From Mesorhizobium australicum WSM2073 (GTDB taxonomy: Bacteria > Pseudomonadota > Alphaproteobacteria > Rhizobiales > Rhizobiaceae): a DNA stretch of 64,000 nucleotides. How positions within the stretch are numbered: the stretch's first letter is position 1; each line of letters opens with the position of its first letter. The notes below the pieces were generated by a model that did not search any database, was not told the origin of the DNA, and was given only the letters and a program-made list of their open reading frames with translations. Both the position numbers and the translations under genes were made by a program. Location: positions 3,548,001 through 3,612,000 of the forward strand of contig NC_019973.1 of the NCBI RefSeq assembly GCF_000230995.2, read 5' to 3'. Positions 15,722 to 24,545 of this stretch are shown one piece after another.

Positions 15722-16990
15722 TTGTCGATGCGTGGAAAAGTCATGCTTTCATTGCTGGCGGTCGCCTGTGTCGGCGCGGCCTGGCTCTATCTGTCGCCGG
15801 ACGCGCTGAACAAGGCTCAGCAGTTCCTCGGCGCAAAGCAGGTCGCCGCGACAGACAAGCCAGCGACCGACAAGCCGGCGGCGGGGGACAAGGCGGCGGG
15901 TGGCGGCAACGGTGCCCGTTCGGCCTCGATCGTTTCGGCGACGGCGACGACCGCGGATTTCCCGATCCGCCGCTATGCCATTGGCTTCGTCTCCTCTCCG
16001 GCCGTGGTCAACATCAACGCGCGCGTCTCCAGCCAGATCGTGTCGATCGACGTCAAGGACGGGCAGATGGTGAAGGCGGGCGACCTCCTGTTCTCACTCG
16101 ACGATCGGGCGCTGAAGGCGCAACTCGCCAAGGACCAGGCAGCGCTTGCCAAGGACCAGGCGCTGCTTGCCAGCTCGAACTCCGACCTTCAGCGCGCCAA
16201 GGACCTTGTCGCCAAGCAGGCCGGTACGCAGCAGACCTACGACCAGGCCGTTGCCGCGCAGAAGGCGGCGGCGGCGACCGTCGATGCCGACAAGGCGACG
16301 ATCGACGCCGACAATGTCCAGCTTGGCTTTGCCACCATCACCGCGCCGATCGCCGGCAGGCTGGGTGCCGTGAATGTCGCCGTCGGCGACCTCGTCACCG
16401 TCAGCAACGGCAACAGCAGCACGGCGACGCCACTGGTAACCATCACCCAGATGGACCCGCTGCAGGTCAACTTCAATCTGCCGGAAAGCAACCTTGCGCT
16501 GCTTCACAAGGCGCTTGCCAATCCACAGCAGAACGCGGTGACGTTGATCCAGAACGGCGACCCGACGCCGATCGGCAAGGGTACGCTCGATTTCGTCGAT
16601 TCCAGCGTCGACACCGCATCGGGCACGATCGCGACGCGGGCAAGCATTCCGAATGCCGATCTTTCCCTTTGGCCGGGCCAGTATGTGAATGTCGTGCTCG
16701 ACGCCGGCATCATGCCGCGGATGACCTCGGTTCCGACCGTGGCGGTGCAGCCCAGCCAGAAGGGGCCGTTCGTGTACGTGGTCAAGCCGGACAGCACTGT
16801 CGAGATGCGGCCGGTGCAGGTGGCGCTGACCGAAGGCGCAAACAGCGCCATCAGCCAGGGGCTGAAAAGCGGCGAGAAGGTCGTCACCGAGGGCCAGACA
16901 AGGCTGAAGAACGGCGCCGCGGTGCATGAAGGCAAGGCGGCCGCGCCGAAGGTGGCCGAGGCGACCAACGCCGGCGAGGCGGCCCAATGA
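15722..16990 (+). CDS. RND efflux periplasmic adaptor (membrane fusion protein)
   Basis: The adaptor links an inner-membrane RND pump to an outer-membrane channel. After a short hydrophobic N-terminus (with LAVAC, a weak lipobox), it has the HlyD/AcrA lipoyl half-motifs around residues 100-130, a coiled-coil rich in Ala, Lys, Asp and Gln (about 125-195), and a beta-barrel domain. Length is 422 residues from TTG at 15722, which lies 8 bases after GGAGAGG; ATG at 15728 is the alternative. Its stop overlaps the start of the RND permease as ATGA. No outer-membrane channel gene is present nearby. Confidence 0.92.
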   Translation: MSMRGKVMLSLLAVACVGAAWLYLSPDALNKAQQFLGAKQVAATDKPATDKPAAGDKAAGGGNGARSASIVSATATTADFPIRRYAIGFVSSPAVVNINARVSSQIVSIDVKDGQMVKAGDLLFSLDDRALKAQLAKDQAALAKDQALLASSNSDLQRAKDLVAKQAGTQQTYDQAVAAQKAAAATVDADKATIDADNVQLGFATITAPIAGRLGAVNVAVGDLVTVSNGNSSTATPLVTITQMDPLQVNFNLPESNLALLHKALANPQQNAVTLIQNGDPTPIGKGTLDFVDSSVDTASGTIATRASIPNADLSLWPGQYVNVVLDAGIMPRMTSVPTVAVQPSQKGPFVYVVKPDSTVEMRPVQVALTEGANSAISQGLKSGEKVVTEGQTRLKNGAAVHEGKAAAPKVAEATNAGEAAQ

Positions 16991-19900
16991 TCTCCGAATT
17001 CTGTATCCGCAGGCCGGTCGCCACCCTTCTGATGTCGTTCGCCCTCGTGCTGGGCGGACTGTTCGCCTACAAATTCCTGCCGGTGGCGGCACTGCCGAGC
17101 GCCGAATTCCCGGTCGTCAACGTCTCGGCCTCGCTGCCCGGCGCTTCGCCGGAAACCATGGCCACATCGGTGGCGACGCCGCTGATCAAGCAGTTCGCGA
17201 CCATCGCCGGCATCGATTCCATTTCGACCACCAACTCGCTCGGCCAGACCTCGATCGCCATCCAGTTCGTGCTCAACCGCAACATCGACGCGGCCGCCGC
17301 CGACGTCCAGGCGGCGATCGCGCGCACGCAGAAATCGCTACCGCCGCAGATGACGGCGCCGCCAAGCTACCGCAAGGTCAATCCGGCCGATGCGCCGATC
17401 CTCTTGATGTCGCTGGTCAGCGACACGGTGCCGCTGACCGACCTCGATGCCTTCGCCGAAAACGTCATCTCGCCGTCGCTGTCGACCATCGACGGCGTCG
17501 CGCAGGTCTCGATCTTCGGCCAGCAGAAATACGCGGTGCGCATCCAGATCGATCCGACCGCGCTTGCCGCGCGCGGCATCTCGATCGATCAGCTGCAGGC
17601 GGCGGTCGCGTCCGCCAACAGCAACACGCCGCTCGGCGTGCTGCAGAACAACAAGCAGCAGCTCACCATCACCGCCAACACGCAGCTTACCGACGCGGCC
17701 GGTTTCTCAAACCTCATCATCGCCACCAAGAACGGCCACCCGGTGCGGCTGGGCGAGGTGACCCGTGTCGTCGATTCGGTGCAGACCACCACGACCGCAA
17801 GCTGGTATGACGGTACCCGCGCGATCATCATGGCGGTGCAGCGCCAGCCGGACGCCAACACGGTCGACGTCGTCGACAAGGTCAAGGCGATGCTGCCGTC
17901 CTTCCAGGACCAGATGCCGGCCGCAGCCCAGATCAAGCTGCTCAACGACCGCTCGAGCTCGATCCGCCAGGCGGTCGACGACGTGCAGTTCACGCTGCTT
18001 TTGACCATCGCGCTGGTGGTGATGGTGATCTTCGTGTTCCTGCGTCGCGTCACGGCGACCATCATCCCGGCCGTGGCGGTGCCGATCTCGCTGATCGCCA
18101 CGCTCGGCGCGATGTTCCTGTTCGGCTTTTCCATCGACAACATATCGCTGATGGGCCTGACGCTCGCCGTCGGCCTTGTCGTCGACGATGCCATCGTGAT
18201 GCTCGAAAACATCTTCCGCCATATGGAAGAGGATGGGCTGTCGGCCTTCGACGCGTCGCTGAAGGGCGCGCGCGAAATCGGTTTCACCATCATCTCGATC
18301 TCGATCTCGCTAGTGGCGGTGTTCATCCCGGTGCTTCTGATGGGTGGCGTGATCGGGCGCATCTTCAACGAGTTCGCCGTCGTGGTGACCGTCGCCATCC
18401 TGGCCTCCATGTTCGTGTCGCTGACGCTGACGCCGATGTTGTGCTCGCGGCTGCTGTCGGTGACCAAGGCCGACCGCGAGGCACATGGTGCTGGCCACAA
18501 GCGCGATTTCCTCACGCGCGGCTACGATCGGATTCTGAGCTTCTGCCTGCGGCACACCTTCCTGGTGTTCCTCGTCTTCGTCGGCACCGCGGCAGCCTCG
18601 GTGTGGCTGATCGAGGTTTCGCCGAAGGGTTTCTTCCCGCAAGAAGATATCGGCCAGATTTCGGTGACCACCATCGCGCGCCAGGACATTTCGTTCGACG
18701 CCATGGCCAAGCTGCAAGGGCAGGTGGCCAGCGTGTTCTCGAAGTCACCCTATGTCGACCATGTGGCGTGGTCGGCGGGCAGCGGTAACAATGCGCTGAA
18801 CCAGGGACAGCTCTTCGTCCAGCTCAAGGGCAAGGACCAGCGTCCCGATATCGAGAAGGTGCTTGCGGATCTGCGCAAGCAACTGGCCGGCGTGGCGGGT
18901 ATCGAGACCTACATGCAGCCGGTGCAGAATCTGCGGCTCGGCTCGCGCTCGTCGGCCAGTGCCTACCAGCTTGTGGTTCAGGGCCTCGATACCGGCCTGA
19001 CGGATCAGTGGGCGCAGAAACTGAATGACGCGATGGCGGCCGACCACATGACCTTCACCGACGTCACCAGCGACCTGCAGAACAACGCCTTGCAGGCGAC
19101 GCTGGTGGTGGACCGCGACAAGGCCGCCCAACTCGGTATCGACACCGACACGCTGCGCTCGGCTCTTTATGGCGGGTTCGGCACCAACCAGGTTTCAACG
19201 ATCTTCGGCTCGGCCGACAGTTACGAAGTCATCGCCGAACTCGATCCCAAGATCGAATGGTCGCCGGAGCGGATGCTTGCCATCCAGATGCGGACGGCGA
19301 GCGGCAGCCTAGTGCCGCTCGGCGCCTTCGCCAGGGTCGACCGCACGGCCGGAGCCTTGACGGTCAACCAGCTCGGCCAGCTTCCGGCGGTGACGATCTC
19401 CTACAACCTGCCGCAGGGCGTGGCGCTGGGCGACAGTGTGAAACGCATCGACGCGCTGAAAGAGCAGATCGGCATGCCGACGGCGATCTCCACGACCTTC
19501 GCCGGCACCGCCAAGACCTTCCAGGATTCGCTTGCCAACCAGGGCCTGCTGGTCGGCGGCGCCATCCTGACCATCTATATCGTGCTCGGCATTCTGTATG
19601 AGAGCTTCATCCACCCGCTCACCATTCTGACCGGCCTGCCGTCGGCTGTGCTCGGGGCGGTTGTCGCCTTGCGCTTCGCCGGCATGGATCTGTCCGTCAT
19701 CGCGGTGATCGGCATCCTGATGCTCATCGGCATCGTCAAGAAGAACGGCATCATGATGGTCGACGTCGCGCTTGAACTGCGACGAGAGGGCATGTCGGCC
19801 ACCGATTCCATCCACAAAGCCTGCCTGATGCGGTTCAGGCCGATCATGATGACGACGCTGGCGGCACTGATGGGCACGTTCCCGATCGCGCTCGGCACCG

Positions 19901-20148
19901 GCGCCAGCGCGGAACTGCGCCAGCCGCTGGGCGTTGCCGTCGTCGGCGGCCTGCTCGCCTCGCAGGCGCTGACCCTGTTCGTGACACCGGTGATCTACGT
20001 CTACATGGAGAATTTCTCGGGCTGGCTGGTCGGACTCATGCCGAAGCGCAAGGCCGAGTTGCACCTGGTCGAAGAGGGCGACCAGCCCTCGCTATTCGGC
20101 ACCAATGACGACATCCCCGGTGAGCCGCAGAAGACCGCCGCCGAGTAG
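16987..20148 (+). CDS. RND multidrug efflux permease (AcrB/MexF-type, HAE1 family)
   Basis: The 1053-residue inner-membrane proton antiporter should pump hydrophobic compounds with its adaptor. The N-terminal helix begins MISEFCIRRPVATLLM, typical of HAE1 pumps. The proton-relay helix carries the paired Asp in GLVVDDAIVMLENI. Two large periplasmic loops and a GIVKKNGIMMVD segment in the C-terminal half match the 12-helix RND fold. The end EGDQPSLFGTNDD is divergent. It is translationally coupled to the adaptor by ATGA overlap and is followed by a strong stem-loop. Confidence 0.95.
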   Translation: MISEFCIRRPVATLLMSFALVLGGLFAYKFLPVAALPSAEFPVVNVSASLPGASPETMATSVATPLIKQFATIAGIDSISTTNSLGQTSIAIQFVLNRNIDAAAADVQAAIARTQKSLPPQMTAPPSYRKVNPADAPILLMSLVSDTVPLTDLDAFAENVISPSLSTIDGVAQVSIFGQQKYAVRIQIDPTALAARGISIDQLQAAVASANSNTPLGVLQNNKQQLTITANTQLTDAAGFSNLIIATKNGHPVRLGEVTRVVDSVQTTTTASWYDGTRAIIMAVQRQPDANTVDVVDKVKAMLPSFQDQMPAAAQIKLLNDRSSSIRQAVDDVQFTLLLTIALVVMVIFVFLRRVTATIIPAVAVPISLIATLGAMFLFGFSIDNISLMGLTLAVGLVVDDAIVMLENIFRHMEEDGLSAFDASLKGAREIGFTIISISISLVAVFIPVLLMGGVIGRIFNEFAVVVTVAILASMFVSLTLTPMLCSRLLSVTKADREAHGAGHKRDFLTRGYDRILSFCLRHTFLVFLVFVGTAAASVWLIEVSPKGFFPQEDIGQISVTTIARQDISFDAMAKLQGQVASVFSKSPYVDHVAWSAGSGNNALNQGQLFVQLKGKDQRPDIEKVLADLRKQLAGVAGIETYMQPVQNLRLGSRSSASAYQLVVQGLDTGLTDQWAQKLNDAMAADHMTFTDVTSDLQNNALQATLVVDRDKAAQLGIDTDTLRSALYGGFGTNQVSTIFGSADSYEVIAELDPKIEWSPERMLAIQMRTASGSLVPLGAFARVDRTAGALTVNQLGQLPAVTISYNLPQGVALGDSVKRIDALKEQIGMPTAISTTFAGTAKTFQDSLANQGLLVGGAILTIYIVLGILYESFIHPLTILTGLPSAVLGAVVALRFAGMDLSVIAVIGILMLIGIVKKNGIMMVDVALELRREGMSATDSIHKACLMRFRPIMMTTLAALMGTFPIALGTGASAELRQPLGVAVVGGLLASQALTLFVTPVIYVYMENFSGWLVGLMPKRKAELHLVEEGDQPSLFGTNDDIPGEPQKTAAE

Positions 20149-20165
20149 CAGGTCGCCACGCACCC

Positions 20166-20213
20166 AGTTCCGCTGGCCCAAGCCGTGATGCTTGCGGCCG
20201 GCGGATCGGAACT
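20166..20213 (+). terminator. Long stem-loop between the RND and nitrile hydratase genes
   Basis: AGTTCCG at 20166-20172 pairs with CGGAACT at 20207-20213; inside, CTGGCC/GGCCGG and CAAGC/GCTTG extend the stem to about 18 bp with small bulges. TTAGTTT follows. It probably terminates the efflux transcript. It ends only 13 nt before the nitrile hydratase start codon, so it may also affect that gene. Confidence 0.55.
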
Positions 20214-20226
20214 TTAGTTTGCCGTC

Positions 20227-20832
20227 ATGTCCCACGATCATGACCACGACAACGAACTCGATCCGTTTGCCGCGCGGGTGCGCGCGCTGGAAACCATCCT
20301 GACCCGCAAGGGGCTGATCGATCCGGCTGCGATCGACGTCATCGTAGATACCTACGAGACGAAGATCGGTCCGCGCAACGGCGCCCGGGTGGTGGCCAAG
20401 GCCTGGAGCGATCCCGCTTTTGCCGCGTGGCTGAGGCGCGACGCGACGGCGGCGATCGAATCGCTGAGCTATACCGGTCGGCAAGGCGAGCATATGCAGG
20501 CGGTGTTCAACACCGGGAATACCCACAACCTCGTCGTCTGCACATTGTGCTCCTGTTATCCGTGGTCGGTGCTTGGCCTGCCGCCGGTGTGGTACAAGGC
20601 GCCGCCCTACAGGTCGCGCGCGGTGATCGATCCGCGCGGCGTGCTCGAGGAGTTCGGGCTGGTGCTGCCGGCCGGGACGAAGATACGCGTCTGGGATTCG
20701 ACAGCGGAACTGCGCTATCTCGTCGTGCCGATGCGACCGGAGGGAACCGAAGGCTGGAGCGAGGAGCGGCTGGCCGAGCTGGTGAGCCGCGATGCCATGA
20801 TCGGCACGGCTCTGGCGAGTCACCCGGCATGA
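20227..20832 (+). CDS. nthA: Nitrile hydratase alpha subunit, cobalt type
   Basis: The subunit carries the metal centre that hydrates nitriles to amides. The claw motif VCTLCSC spans residues 104-110, with C105, C108, S109 and C110 as ligands; C108 and C110 are normally oxidised after synthesis. Thr rather than Ser in CTLC marks the cobalt type. The His/Asp-rich start (MSHDHDHDN) may help cobalt binding. Length is 201 residues. The stop overlaps the beta-subunit start as ATGA. No Shine-Dalgarno lies before the ATG; a strong stem-loop does. It belongs to the NHase family that also includes thiocyanate hydrolase, but the one-polypeptide alpha with separate beta fits NHase. Confidence 0.93.
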   Translation: MSHDHDHDNELDPFAARVRALETILTRKGLIDPAAIDVIVDTYETKIGPRNGARVVAKAWSDPAFAAWLRRDATAAIESLSYTGRQGEHMQAVFNTGNTHNLVVCTLCSCYPWSVLGLPPVWYKAPPYRSRAVIDPRGVLEEFGLVLPAGTKIRVWDSTAELRYLVVPMRPEGTEGWSEERLAELVSRDAMIGTALASHPA

Positions 20833-21488
20833 ACGGGCCGCAGGATCTCGGCGGACAGATGGGTTTCGGGCCGGTCGCGCCCGAACGAGACGAGCCGTAT
20901 TTCCATGCCGACTGGGAGAGGCGGGCGCTCGGCTTGACGCTCTGCGCCGGCGGCATGGGCGCCTGGAACATCGACGAGAGCCGGCACGCACGGGAATCGC
21001 TGCATCCGGCCGATTATTATGGCTCCAGCTACTATCAGATCTGGATCAAGGCACTGGAGATCCTGCTCAAGCGGCACGGCTTCGTCAGCGAGCGCGACCT
21101 CGGGGCAGGCGAGGCGATCGATCCGGCGACGACTCCGAAACGGGTGCTGAAGGCGGAAAACGTTCCGGCCGTGCTGGCCAAGGGCGGTCCGTGTGACCGG
21201 CCGGTCGAGACAGCGCCGCGCTTCAAGGCTGGTGATTCGGTGCGGACCAAAAACTTCAATCCGACCGGCCATACCAGGCTGCCGCGCTATGCGCGCGACA
21301 AGAACGGGACGATCGAGGCCGTGCGCGACGGCTTCGTCTTCCCCGACAGCAATGCGCATGGGCAGGGCGAGAATCCGCAATGGGTCTATACCGTGGTTTT
21401 CGATGGCACGGAAATCTGGGGCGAGGGCGCCGACCCGACACTGACCGTCTCGATCGACGCCTGGGAGAGCTATCTTGAGCCGGCCTGA
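20829..21488 (+). CDS. nthB: Nitrile hydratase beta subunit
   Basis: The 219-residue beta subunit pairs with the alpha subunit and helps form the active site. It begins [16 protein letters not shown], the family signature start, and has the C-terminal SH3-like barrel (about residues 125-215) with [20 protein letters not shown] and a [12 protein letters not shown] segment. The start overlaps the alpha stop by 4 bp and its end overlaps the accessory gene by 14 bp, so the three are one translationally coupled unit. Confidence 0.94.
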   Translation: MNGPQDLGGQMGFGPVAPERDEPYFHADWERRALGLTLCAGGMGAWNIDESRHARESLHPADYYGSSYYQIWIKALEILLKRHGFVSERDLGAGEAIDPATTPKRVLKAENVPAVLAKGGPCDRPVETAPRFKAGDSVRTKNFNPTGHTRLPRYARDKNGTIEAVRDGFVFPDSNAHGQGENPQWVYTVVFDGTEIWGEGADPTLTVSIDAWESYLEPA

Positions 21489-21840
21489 AGCGAAGGGATC
21501 CGCCGCCAGTTTGCCCGCCGGCTTCGACGCACCGGTGTTCGCCGAGCCATGGCAGGCCGAAGCCTTCGCCATGACTGTGGCACTGCACGACAAGGGCCTG
21601 TTTTCGTGGAACGAATGGGCGGATGCCCTGTCAGCCGAGGTGAAGAAGCCGGATGCCGCGGCGGACGGCCATGACTATTACGAGCATTGGCTGGCGGCGC
21701 TGGAAGGGCTGCTCGCCTCCAAGGGGCTGGCTGCCAAGCCGGACGTCGATGCGATGGCGCGGGCCTGGGAGCGCGCCGCGCACGCCACGCCACACGGCAA
21801 GCCGATCCTGCTGGAGAACGATCCGCACGCTGCCAACTGA
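21475..21840 (+). CDS. Nitrile hydratase accessory (activator) protein
   Basis: The 121-residue protein resembles the small activator of cobalt-type nitrile hydratases (P14K/NhlE-like), which helps deliver cobalt by subunit swapping. The central FAEPWQAEAFAMTVALHDKG and DYYEHWLAALEGLLASKG segments resemble the N-terminal part of the beta subunit, as expected for this family. It starts 14 bp before the beta stop. With it the operon has the minimum set for an active enzyme; no separate cobalt transporter is visible. Confidence 0.88.
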   Translation: MSRPEAKGSAASLPAGFDAPVFAEPWQAEAFAMTVALHDKGLFSWNEWADALSAEVKKPDAAADGHDYYEHWLAALEGLLASKGLAAKPDVDAMARAWERAAHATPHGKPILLENDPHAAN

Positions 21841-21966
21841 ATTTTCGTTCCCTTTACGTTCTTGCTTGCGGCTGATAGCCTGAACAGCAGGGAAGTTCGC
21901 CACCGGCGTGTCGATGGTGGTGGCGGCGATCTTGTGTTTGCCTCGCGAATCCGGTCACACGATCAG

Positions 21967-23094
21967 ATGGAATTTTCACCCCAACAAGATGAGGCGCTGC
22001 AAGCGGTCGCCCGCTGGCTGAAGACCGGCACGCCGCAGCTGTTCCGGCTGTTTGGCTATGCCGGCACCGGCAAGACGACGCTGGCGCGCTATTTCGCCGA
22101 ACATGTCGACGGCCAGGTGCAGTTCGCAGCCTTCACCGGCAAGGCCGCCCAGGTGCTGCGCTCCAAGGGCGCGGTCAACGCCCGCACCATCCATTCGCTG
22201 ATCTACCGGCCCAAGGGCGAGGAATCGGTGGCCGACGAGGTCACCGGCAAGACCTCGATGTCGCCAACCTTCTCACTCAACCGGCAGAGCCCGATCTCGC
22301 GCGCCAAACTGGTCGTCATCGACGAGTGCTCGATGGTCGACGAGCAGCTTGGCCGTGACCTGATGAGTTTCGGCACGCCGATCCTGGTGCTGGGCGACCC
22401 CGGCCAGTTGCCGCCGATCTCGGGTGGCGGCTTCTTCACCGACCATAAGCCAGACTTCCTGCTGACCGAGATCCACCGGCAGGCGCGCGACAATCCGATC
22501 CTGCGGCTGGCGCTCGATGTGCGCGAGGGCCGCGAATTCATGCGCGGCGACTACGGCACCGCGAAGGTGATCGGCAAGGAAGACGTCAATCAGGAACTGG
22601 TGCTGAGGGCGGACCAGGTGCTGGTCGGCACCAACCGCACGCGGCGGCGCTACAACCAGCGCCTGCGCGAGCTCAAGGGCTTCAATGCCGATTATCCGCA
22701 AGCCGGCGACAAGCTGGTGTGCCTGCGCAACGATCCCGCCAAGGGCTTGCTCAACGGCTCGCTGTGGAAGGTGATGACCTCGTCGCGCGAGACGGTCAAG
22801 CCCGGGATCAATCTTCTGGTTTCGCCCGAGGAGGACGATCCGGATCGCGGCGTCGCGAAAATCAAGTTGCTGAAGGCGGCGTTCGAGGATCCTGACGCCG
22901 AAATCTCTTGGCAGCAGAAGAAGCGCTTCGACGATTTCGACTATGGCTATGCGCTGACGGTGCACAAGGCGCAGGGCTCGCAGTGGAACGAGATCGTGCT
23001 GTTCGACGAGAGCTGGGCCTTCAAGGAAACGCGCCAGCGCTGGCTTTACACAGCTATCACCCGGGCCGCCGAACGCCTGACCATCGTCAGGTAG
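21967..23094 (+). CDS. ATP-dependent RecD/Pif1-like DNA helicase
   Basis: The 375-residue superfamily 1B helicase has motif I GYAGTGKTT (30-38), motif II VVIDECSMVD (116-125), motif III GDPGQLPPISGGGFF, and C-terminal UvrD-like motifs VHKAQGSQWNE and YTAITRA. It lacks the extra domains of RecD and is about half its length, so it is a stand-alone helicase of the kind called exodeoxyribonuclease V subunit alpha-like or AAA family. The ATG at 21967 is where the family similarity starts; an upstream ATG at 21862 adds 35 residues without similarity. It probably acts in DNA repair or replication-fork maintenance. Confidence 0.9.
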   Translation: MEFSPQQDEALQAVARWLKTGTPQLFRLFGYAGTGKTTLARYFAEHVDGQVQFAAFTGKAAQVLRSKGAVNARTIHSLIYRPKGEESVADEVTGKTSMSPTFSLNRQSPISRAKLVVIDECSMVDEQLGRDLMSFGTPILVLGDPGQLPPISGGGFFTDHKPDFLLTEIHRQARDNPILRLALDVREGREFMRGDYGTAKVIGKEDVNQELVLRADQVLVGTNRTRRRYNQRLRELKGFNADYPQAGDKLVCLRNDPAKGLLNGSLWKVMTSSRETVKPGINLLVSPEEDDPDRGVAKIKLLKAAFEDPDAEISWQQKKRFDDFDYGYALTVHKAQGSQWNEIVLFDESWAFKETRQRWLYTAITRAAERLTIVR

Positions 23095-23119
23095 AAGGGG
23101 GGTAGCCGGGAGAACCGTT

Positions 23120-23548
23120 TCATCCTCTTTCTGGAGCGGCGGTCGCCTCCTCACTCGTCGGCCGCGCGCCGAGCCATTCCCAGGCAGCGGCTTCGTCCTC
23201 GATCTTGAAATGCCTGAATTCGACGGGCGAGGAAGCCGGCAAGGCGTGTCGTGCATTCGGCGTCCAGTCAGGGGCGCCGATCGCCGCGCAACGGCCAATA
23301 TGTTCCAATGCATGGACGGCACCCTTCTTGATGGTCTCGTCCGAGATGTCGGCCCAGTCGACGCCCTCATGATCGACTATGCGCACGGCCACGTCGATTT
23401 TCTGATGGAGCAAATAGGCCGCCTCCAGCAGGCCGAACAGGTTTTCGGCATCGGCGGCCGAGACATGGCCGACCACATCGATGGCAAAGAGGTCGTCGCG
23501 GCTGGTCTCGATGCGGCGGATCGCCGGCACGGATTGGAGGAAATTCAA
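23120..23548 (-). CDS. SpoIIAA-like STAS-domain protein
   Basis: The 142-residue soluble protein has the profile of the SpoIIAA-like family (STAS/CRAL-TRIO fold): an N-terminal strand with IDVVGHVSAADAENLF, a central VAVRIVDHEGVDW strand and a late helix ending AAWEWLG. Members are common in proteobacteria and their function is mostly unknown. It converges on the helicase and is divergent from pdxJ, with its own short upstream region. Confidence 0.75.
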   Translation of the reverse strand: MNFLQSVPAIRRIETSRDDLFAIDVVGHVSAADAENLFGLLEAAYLLHQKIDVAVRIVDHEGVDWADISDETIKKGAVHALEHIGRCAAIGAPDWTPNARHALPASSPVEFRHFKIEDEAAAWEWLGARPTSEEATAAPERG

Positions 23549-23708
23549 GGTGGTGCCTCCCTTTCGTGGAGTATGTTGGTCTTCTGGAACACCGGAAAGG
23601 CCCTATCTGTTCCCGTCAAAGACGCTATAGATGCGCCGTCTCAAATGCGCCGTGCCGGAACGAATGAGCGTGGCGCGCCTCGATCGCCTGTTTCACGGAC
23701 GCCAAACC

Positions 23709-24449
23709 ATGCCAGCCAAGCTTTCCGTCAACCTCAACGCCATCGCCATGCTGCGCAACCGGCGCGACCTGCCGTGGCCCAATGTGATCGCTGTCGGACG
23801 CCTCGCCCTTGCCGCCGGAGCGCATGGGCTGACGGTGCATCCGCGCCCCGACGAACGTCACACAAGGCATTCCGACCTGCCCGAGATCAGGGCGCTGATC
23901 GACGACGAGTTCCCGCAGGCGGAATTCAACATCGAGGGCTACCCAAGCGAGGATTTCCTGGCGCTGGTGGAGAAGCATCAGCCCGAACAGGTGACGCTTG
24001 TGCCCGACGATCCCTCCCAGGCAACCTCCGACCATGGCTGGAACTTCGTCACCGATGCGGCGTTGCTGACGCCGATCGTCAGACGCCTGAAGAAGGGTGG
24101 TTTCAGGGTCTCGCTGTTTTCCGATGCCGACCCCGCCGGCATGGCGGCCGCGCGCGACACGGGCGCCGATCGTATCGAACTCTATACCGGTCCTTATGGC
24201 AGCTACCATTCCGATTCAGGTAAGGCGGCCAAAGAACTGGAAAGATTGGGCGAAACCGCTGACGCGGCATTTGCCGCCGGTCTCCAGGTCAATGCCGGGC
24301 ACGATCTGACGGTGGCCAATCTGCCCGCGCTGGCCAGGCGCATTCCGGCATTGGCCGAAGTGTCGATCGGACATGGGTTGACAGCCGACGCGTTGGAGTA
24401 TGGCATGGCCGGCACAGTGGGCCGGTTCCTCAGGGCCTGCGGTTGGTAG
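23709..24449 (+). CDS. pdxJ: Pyridoxine 5'-phosphate synthase PdxJ
   Basis: PdxJ condenses 3-amino-1-hydroxyacetone phosphate with deoxyxylulose 5-phosphate to give pyridoxine 5'-phosphate. The 246-residue TIM barrel starts [17 protein letters not shown]. It has the conserved HPRPDERH loop, the EFNIEGY segment with the catalytic Glu, the [12 protein letters not shown] segment and a late IGHG with a conserved His. The ATG at 23709 matches the family start; an upstream ATG at 23631 would add 26 residues. The gene is followed by kup genes in the same direction about 100 bp later. Confidence 0.95.
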   Translation: MPAKLSVNLNAIAMLRNRRDLPWPNVIAVGRLALAAGAHGLTVHPRPDERHTRHSDLPEIRALIDDEFPQAEFNIEGYPSEDFLALVEKHQPEQVTLVPDDPSQATSDHGWNFVTDAALLTPIVRRLKKGGFRVSLFSDADPAGMAAARDTGADRIELYTGPYGSYHSDSGKAAKELERLGETADAAFAAGLQVNAGHDLTVANLPALARRIPALAEVSIGHGLTADALEYGMAGTVGRFLRACGW

Positions 24450-24545
24450 GGGGCAATGCTTCGTATTGGTATGGCAGCCATCGCGTGCATTTGATATCGT
24501 ATCGCAGCATGCATAAAGCACCGCGCGCTTATCGGAGAGTGGTCG

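Noticed and set aside
20227..21840. Thiocyanate hydrolase instead of nitrile hydratase
   Set aside because: Thiocyanate hydrolase has three subunits with its own gamma chain. Here the beta subunit is full length with a separate activator, as in cobalt nitrile hydratase.
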